64,000 bases of DNA. It comes from Rhodospirillaceae bacterium. Lineage in GTDB: Bacteria > Pseudomonadota > Alphaproteobacteria > UBA8366. The notes under the pieces are model-generated. The model saw only the letters and a program-made list of their open reading frames with translations. It did no database searches and had not been told where the DNA came from. Below are positions 60,360 to 64,000 of this stretch, piece by piece. A program made the position numbers and the translations under genes. The stretch lies in NCBI GenBank assembly GCA_002716125.1, contig PAZH01000071.1, forward strand, positions 1 through 64,000, in the 5' to 3' direction. Every line of letters starts with the position of its first letter. Within the stretch, counting starts at the first letter, position 1.

Positions 60360-61652
60360 ATGAATAATCGAGACGAACTTCGACGGCAGATATCCGAGGC
60401 AATCCGCACCTACTGCGAAGCCGAGCACAATTTCGATTTTTCCGCTTCGGATCCGATTGTACGCCTACACGAGCCAACGTTTTCGGCAGAGGAAATCGAC
60501 GCAGCGCTCGACTGTCTCTTGACCACGCGCGTTACGATGGGACAGAAGGTCAAAACGTTCGAAGCGGCATTCTCAGCGAGCGGACCGTTCGGCCCCGGCG
60601 TCATGGTGAATTCCGGTTCTTCGGCAAACCTGCTGGCGATCGCCGCGCTGACCAACCCCGAAGCCCGCGACGCATTACGACCGGGTGACGAGGTCATCGT
60701 GCCAGCGCTATCCTGGTCGACAACGGTTTGGCCGCTGATTCAACTCGGTCTTGTTCCTGTCGTCGTGGATATCGACCCCGCCACCCTCAACATTGATCCA
60801 AACGAAATCGAAGCTGCGATCACGGAGAAAACGCGCGGCGTCATGATCGTCCATGTCTACGGAAATCCCTGCGACCTCGAAGCGATCCTGGACATCTGCG
60901 ATCGCCACTCGCTTATTTTGGTTGAAGATTGTTGCGAAGCCTTAGGCGCCAAATACGAAGATAAAGCGGTTGGAAGTTTCGGCCGCATGGGAACATTCAG
61001 CTTCTATTTCTCGCATCATATTACGACGCTCGAAGGCGGCATCACCGTCGCTCAAACACAAGAAGATGCCGAGCTCATGCGTATTCTGCGGGCACACGGA
61101 TGGATTCGAGAGGTTGAGGACCAGAAGCCGTGGATCGAACGATACCCCGAGATTCACCCGCGATTTCTCTTCGTCAATCTCGGCTACAATCTACGCGCAA
61201 CCGAACTCCAAGGGGCGATGGGTTCCGTACAACTCCCGAAGCTCCCCAGTTATGTAGAGGCAAGACGGCAAAACGCCGAAAAACTTGCGTCGCAGTTGCA
61301 AGCGAATGCACCGCTGCTACAGACACAATCAACGACTCCGCAGGGCGAACACTCCTGGTTCGGCTTTCCGATCACTCTCGGCATCGACGCGCCCTTTTCC
61401 GTCGACGACATTATGACCGCTCTCGGCGACGTCGGTATCGAAACCCGCCCGATTATTTGCGGTAATATTGCGCGCCAACCCGGCTTAAAGCTTTACCCGC
61501 ATCGCGCGCAAGGCGACCTATCCCATGCCAGCGCCGTCATGGAACGCGGTTTCTCCTTCGGCAATCATCAAGATATCGATCATGCGGCACGGGACCATAT
61601 TCTCGGAGCGATTGAGGCGTTCCTTGCCGATAAAGGTGTTCTTTCCGCATGA
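60360..61652 (+). CDS. DegT-fold PLP/PMP sugar 3-dehydratase-like protein (His replaces PLP lysine)
   Basis: A 430-residue DegT/DnrJ/EryC1-fold enzyme. PLP pyridine Asp190 is in LILVEDCCEALGAKYED. Where sugar aminotransferases have the Schiff-base Lys (S-K-x-x-T), the sequence reads FSFYFSHHITTLEGG, with His219 instead. That substitution defines ColD (GDP-4-keto-6-deoxymannose 3-dehydratase) and the E1/DdhC CDP-sugar dehydratases, which remove the C3 hydroxyl. ColD-type is favoured because a GMD-like gene follows and manC is in the window. No ferredoxin motif is present, agreeing with ColD rather than DdhC. Start 12 bases after E1 beta. Confidence 0.9.
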   Translation: MNNRDELRRQISEAIRTYCEAEHNFDFSASDPIVRLHEPTFSAEEIDAALDCLLTTRVTMGQKVKTFEAAFSASGPFGPGVMVNSGSSANLLAIAALTNPEARDALRPGDEVIVPALSWSTTVWPLIQLGLVPVVVDIDPATLNIDPNEIEAAITEKTRGVMIVHVYGNPCDLEAILDICDRHSLILVEDCCEALGAKYEDKAVGSFGRMGTFSFYFSHHITTLEGGITVAQTQEDAELMRILRAHGWIREVEDQKPWIERYPEIHPRFLFVNLGYNLRATELQGAMGSVQLPKLPSYVEARRQNAEKLASQLQANAPLLQTQSTTPQGEHSWFGFPITLGIDAPFSVDDIMTALGDVGIETRPIICGNIARQPGLKLYPHRAQGDLSHASAVMERGFSFGNHQDIDHAARDHILGAIEAFLADKGVLSA

Positions 61653-62668
61653 CGCAACCCCGCGCCTTGATCACAGGTATCACCGGCATGGTCGGCTCCC
61701 ATCTCGCCGATTATCTGGTCGCCGAGACCGATTGGAACGTTATCGGCATGTGCCGTTGGCGGAGCCCACTTGAGAACCTCGAAAACCTCGTGCCGATGAT
61801 CAACCGGGGCGAACGGGTCAGCATACTCTACGGCGATCTGCGCGATACGCTGGCCGTGCAAGACGTCGTCCGGCAGGCGAAACCGGATTACGTTTTCCAC
61901 CTCGCCGCACAGAGTTACCCCCGCACGAGCTTTGAGAGTCCACTGGATACCTTTGATACCAATATCCAGGGTACGGTCCGTATTCTCGATGCCCTGCGTC
62001 AATATTCACCAAACGCCGTCGTACATGTCTGTGCGTCTTCCGAAGTCTTCGGTCGGGTGCCGAAAGATAAGATTCCGATCGGCGAGGAAACCGGATTCCA
62101 TCCGGCCTCCCCTTATGCCATCAGTAAGGTCGGCACCGATCTAGTCGGCCGGTATTATGCGGAAGCCTACGACATGACAGTCATGACGACGCGGATGTTC
62201 ACACATACCGGCCCCCGGCGCGGCGACGTCTTTGCGGAATCAACCTTCGCGAAACAAATCGCGCTGATCGAGGCGAACCTTATTCCGCCGGTCATCAAAG
62301 TCGGCAATCTCGACTCTTTGCGAACCGTCGCAGACGTTCGCGATGCGGTCCGGGCGTATTTTATGCTGGTTACCGTTAAGCCGGACGCGGGCGCATACTA
62401 CAATATCGGCGGGACACACAGTTGCACCGTCGGCGATATTCTCGACATGTTATTGTCGTTCTCGGAACGGAAGTCTGAGATACGCATCGAAACCGATCCG
62501 GACCGCCTTCGTCCGATCGACGCCGACCTTCAGGTACCTGATACCCGCAAATTTACGCAGCATACCGGTTGGGCACCCCAAATCCCCTTCGAGCAAACGA
62601 TGCGTGACTTGCTCGACTACTGGCGGGAGCGCGTTGCACGCGACGGCGATAGGTTCTTAACCCGATAG
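61649..62668 (+). CDS. GDP-mannose 4,6-dehydratase-like SDR
   Basis: A 339-residue extended SDR. ALITGITGMVGSHLADYL is the NAD(P) motif. The catalytic residues lie in CASSEVFGRV (Ser/Glu) and Tyr156-x3-Lys160 in ASPYAISKVGTD. MFTHTGPRRGDVFAESTFAK matches GMD/RMD-type enzymes. Expected product GDP-4-keto-6-deoxymannose, the substrate of ColD-type 3-dehydratases. Start overlaps the previous gene (ATGA). Annotation as a 4-reductase (Rmd) instead of Gmd is possible, because the two are hard to separate by eye. Confidence 0.88.
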   Translation: MTQPRALITGITGMVGSHLADYLVAETDWNVIGMCRWRSPLENLENLVPMINRGERVSILYGDLRDTLAVQDVVRQAKPDYVFHLAAQSYPRTSFESPLDTFDTNIQGTVRILDALRQYSPNAVVHVCASSEVFGRVPKDKIPIGEETGFHPASPYAISKVGTDLVGRYYAEAYDMTVMTTRMFTHTGPRRGDVFAESTFAKQIALIEANLIPPVIKVGNLDSLRTVADVRDAVRAYFMLVTVKPDAGAYYNIGGTHSCTVGDILDMLLSFSERKSEIRIETDPDRLRPIDADLQVPDTRKFTQHTGWAPQIPFEQTMRDLLDYWRERVARDGDRFLTR

Positions 62669-62684
62669 TCTCGAGCAAACCGAC

Positions 62685-63683
62685 ATGAGCTTCTTCCAGG
62701 GAAAAAACGTTCTGGTGACCGGGGGCACCGGTCTGATCGGCCGACCGCTTGTCGAAATGCTGGATAACAGCGGCGCCAACATTCGGATCGTTTCGCTCGA
62801 TACGCCGACCGAAATGCCCGCGCGTGCCGAGTTCATCCGCGCCGACCTCCGCGAGTTTTCCAACTGCGCCGAAGCGGTGAAGGATATCGAATTGGTCTTT
62901 CATCTGGCCGGGGTGAAGGGCTCCCCCGCAATGGCAAGCCAACGGCCCGCAAGCTTTATGGTGCCGACCGTCACCTTTTCATTCAATATTATGGAAGCCG
63001 CAAGACGCGCGGAGGTCGAACGTTATCTGTTCACGAGTTCGGTCGGCGTATACGCGCCGTCCGACCATTTTCTCGAAGACGATGTTTGGAAAACCTTTCC
63101 GTCACCCAACGACCGGTTCGCCGGATGGGCAAAGCGAATGGGCGAGTTGCAGGCCGAAGCCTACGCCATCGAATACGGCTGGGATAAGATTTCCATCGTC
63201 CGGCCAGCAAACGTCTATGGTCCTTACGACAACTTCGACCCCGAGAATGCGATGGTCATACCGTCGCTGATCCATCGGGCACTCAGCGGCGAAACGCCGT
63301 TGACAGTCTGGGGAGACGGCTCCGCCGTGCGGGACTTCATACATGCGCGCGACGTCGCGCGCGGTATGATGCTCATGGTCGAAAAGGGTGTGAACGAACC
63401 GGTAAACCTCGGCAGCGGTGACGGCTTCTCGATCAAGGAAATCGCCGAAACAGTGGTTGCAAACCTACCGGAACCGACACCCATTGTTTGGGACACGTCA
63501 AAGCCGTCCGGCGATGCGATACGCCTGATGGATACGCGCCGCGCGACGGGTTACGGGTTTTCACCATCGATCACGCTCAATGAAGGTATTGCCGAGACCA
63601 TGACGTGGTATCGCGAGCGAAAGGATACGGTGGGCGAGCGCTATAACGCGTTCACAGAAGACCGCCTCCAACCCGATGGATAG
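62685..63683 (+). CDS. NAD-dependent epimerase/dehydratase family protein
   Basis: A 332-residue extended SDR resembling GDP-fucose synthase/ColC-like epimerase-reductases. GKNVLVTGGTGLIGRPLVEM is the cofactor motif and LFTSSVGVYAP the Ser region. The usual catalytic Tyr-x3-Lys is not evident: the Lys150 segment reads DRFAGWAKRMGE, with Ala four residues before it. IVRPANVYGPYDNFDPENAM and VWGDGSAVRDFIHARDVARG are normal. Probably completes (epimerises or reduces) the GDP-4-keto sugar. 16 bases after the GMD-like gene; overlaps the next gene by eight bases. Confidence 0.87.
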   Translation: MSFFQGKNVLVTGGTGLIGRPLVEMLDNSGANIRIVSLDTPTEMPARAEFIRADLREFSNCAEAVKDIELVFHLAGVKGSPAMASQRPASFMVPTVTFSFNIMEAARRAEVERYLFTSSVGVYAPSDHFLEDDVWKTFPSPNDRFAGWAKRMGELQAEAYAIEYGWDKISIVRPANVYGPYDNFDPENAMVIPSLIHRALSGETPLTVWGDGSAVRDFIHARDVARGMMLMVEKGVNEPVNLGSGDGFSIKEIAETVVANLPEPTPIVWDTSKPSGDAIRLMDTRRATGYGFSPSITLNEGIAETMTWYRERKDTVGERYNAFTEDRLQPDG

Positions 63684-64000
63684 GCGGATTCTTGTTACCG
63701 GAACCGGCAGCGGTCTCGGCGCCACCCTATACGATAGGTTCGGCGGCATGGCGCTGACACGCGCGGACAATCCCGCTGAATTCTGGGAACATTCGGTCTA
63801 TGACGCCATCGTCCATTGCGCCATCGATCTCGCCGAGGGTGTCGACGACGCGGTGTCCAAGAATGTCTCGCTACTGAAGGATGTCTGCCGCATTCCACAT
63901 CGCTTGTTCGTGTATATTTCTTCGGTCGACGTCTACCCAAACGCCGACCGCGCTCTGCGGGAAGACGACCCGCTTGGCCCGATACCGACCGATGCTTCCT
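63676..64000 (+). CDS. NAD-dependent epimerase/dehydratase-like SDR (3' truncated by window edge)
   Basis: The 108 N-terminal residues of a further SDR: MDRRILVTGTGSGLGATLYD with the GxGxxG motif, CAIDLAEGVDDAVSKNVSLL and FVYISSVDVYPNADRALRED with the Ser region. The ATG lies inside the end of the previous gene (eight-base overlap). It probably provides a reduction or epimerisation step in the same nucleotide-sugar pathway. The active-site Tyr/Lys lie beyond the window. Confidence 0.85.
   Translation, partial: MDRRILVTGTGSGLGATLYDRFGGMALTRADNPAEFWEHSVYDAIVHCAIDLAEGVDDAVSKNVSLLKDVCRIPHRLFVYISSVDVYPNADRALREDDPLGPIPTDAS

Noticed and set aside
1-64000. tRNA/rRNA genes, CRISPR arrays, insertion sequences, prophage genes or riboswitches
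   Set aside because: None could be supported by reading both strands; no direct-repeat arrays, transposase motifs or cloverleaf patterns were found.

Overview
The window looks like chromosomal DNA of a free-living, moderately G+C-rich alphaproteobacterium, probably Rhodospirillales-like. The evidence is a C4-pathway 5-aminolevulinate synthase (hemA), a DUF2336 protein, alphaproteobacterial-style small operons with ATGA start/stop overlaps, and many paralogous CoA-, oxygenase- and amidohydrolase-type catabolic genes typical of marine or soil members. No rRNA, tRNA, CRISPR array, insertion sequence or phage gene was recognised. Assignments come from motif reading by eye, not from database searches.

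Layout. 1-9.7 kb: the 3'-truncated hydantoinase HyuA, a class V aminotransferase broken by a one-base frameshift, a divergent LysR regulator, an atypical crotonase, a broken APH/AAA double-kinase gene, a universal stress protein behind an FNR-type box, an SDR and an acyl-CoA carboxylase beta subunit. 9.8-17.7 kb: a cupin, a PadR-like regulator, hemA with a perfect palindrome in its leader, a class III aminotransferase, a RimK-like ATP-grasp enzyme, a secreted alpha/beta hydrolase, an isochorismatase-fold hydrolase and a GAF protein. 18.0-22.4 kb: a more A+T-rich three-gene module (DUF4956 membrane protein, CotH-kinase-like/beta-helix protein, VTC-type polyphosphate polymerase) bracketed by two paralogous GAF genes.

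23.4-39.7 kb is a catabolic region in short, mostly divergent operons: GST, CitE-like lyase, two MaoC hydratases, two TauD/TfdA dioxygenases, a PhyH dioxygenase between two paralogous beta-hydroxyacid dehydrogenases, LLM flavoenzyme, FAD monooxygenase with DUF2783, crotonase, CMD protein, isochorismatase-fold hydrolase, EthD protein, and a tandem pair of class II aldolases whose second copy has lost its metal ligands. 39.8-46.6 kb holds a class IV aminotransferase coupled to manC, a ribokinase-like kinase, a GT2 glycosyltransferase with a radical SAM enzyme, a CBS protein and a CMD protein. 46.7-58.2 kb holds a cytoplasmic BisC-like molybdoenzyme, a class III aminotransferase, GST, MFS transporter, parvulin, an amidase/M20 hydrolase/alpha-beta hydrolase operon, DUF2336 and bolA.

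58.3-64 kb (open at the right edge) is a tightly packed nucleotide-sugar operon: TPP-dependent E1 alpha and beta subunits without E2/E3, a DegT-fold enzyme with His in place of the PLP lysine (ColD/DdhC-type sugar 3-dehydratase), a GDP-mannose 4,6-dehydratase-like SDR and two further epimerase/reductase SDRs. Together with manC this suggests a GDP-linked 3,6-dideoxyhexose carrying a two-carbon branch added by the TPP enzyme. This operon and the DUF4956/CotH/VTC module are the two most interesting systems in the window.
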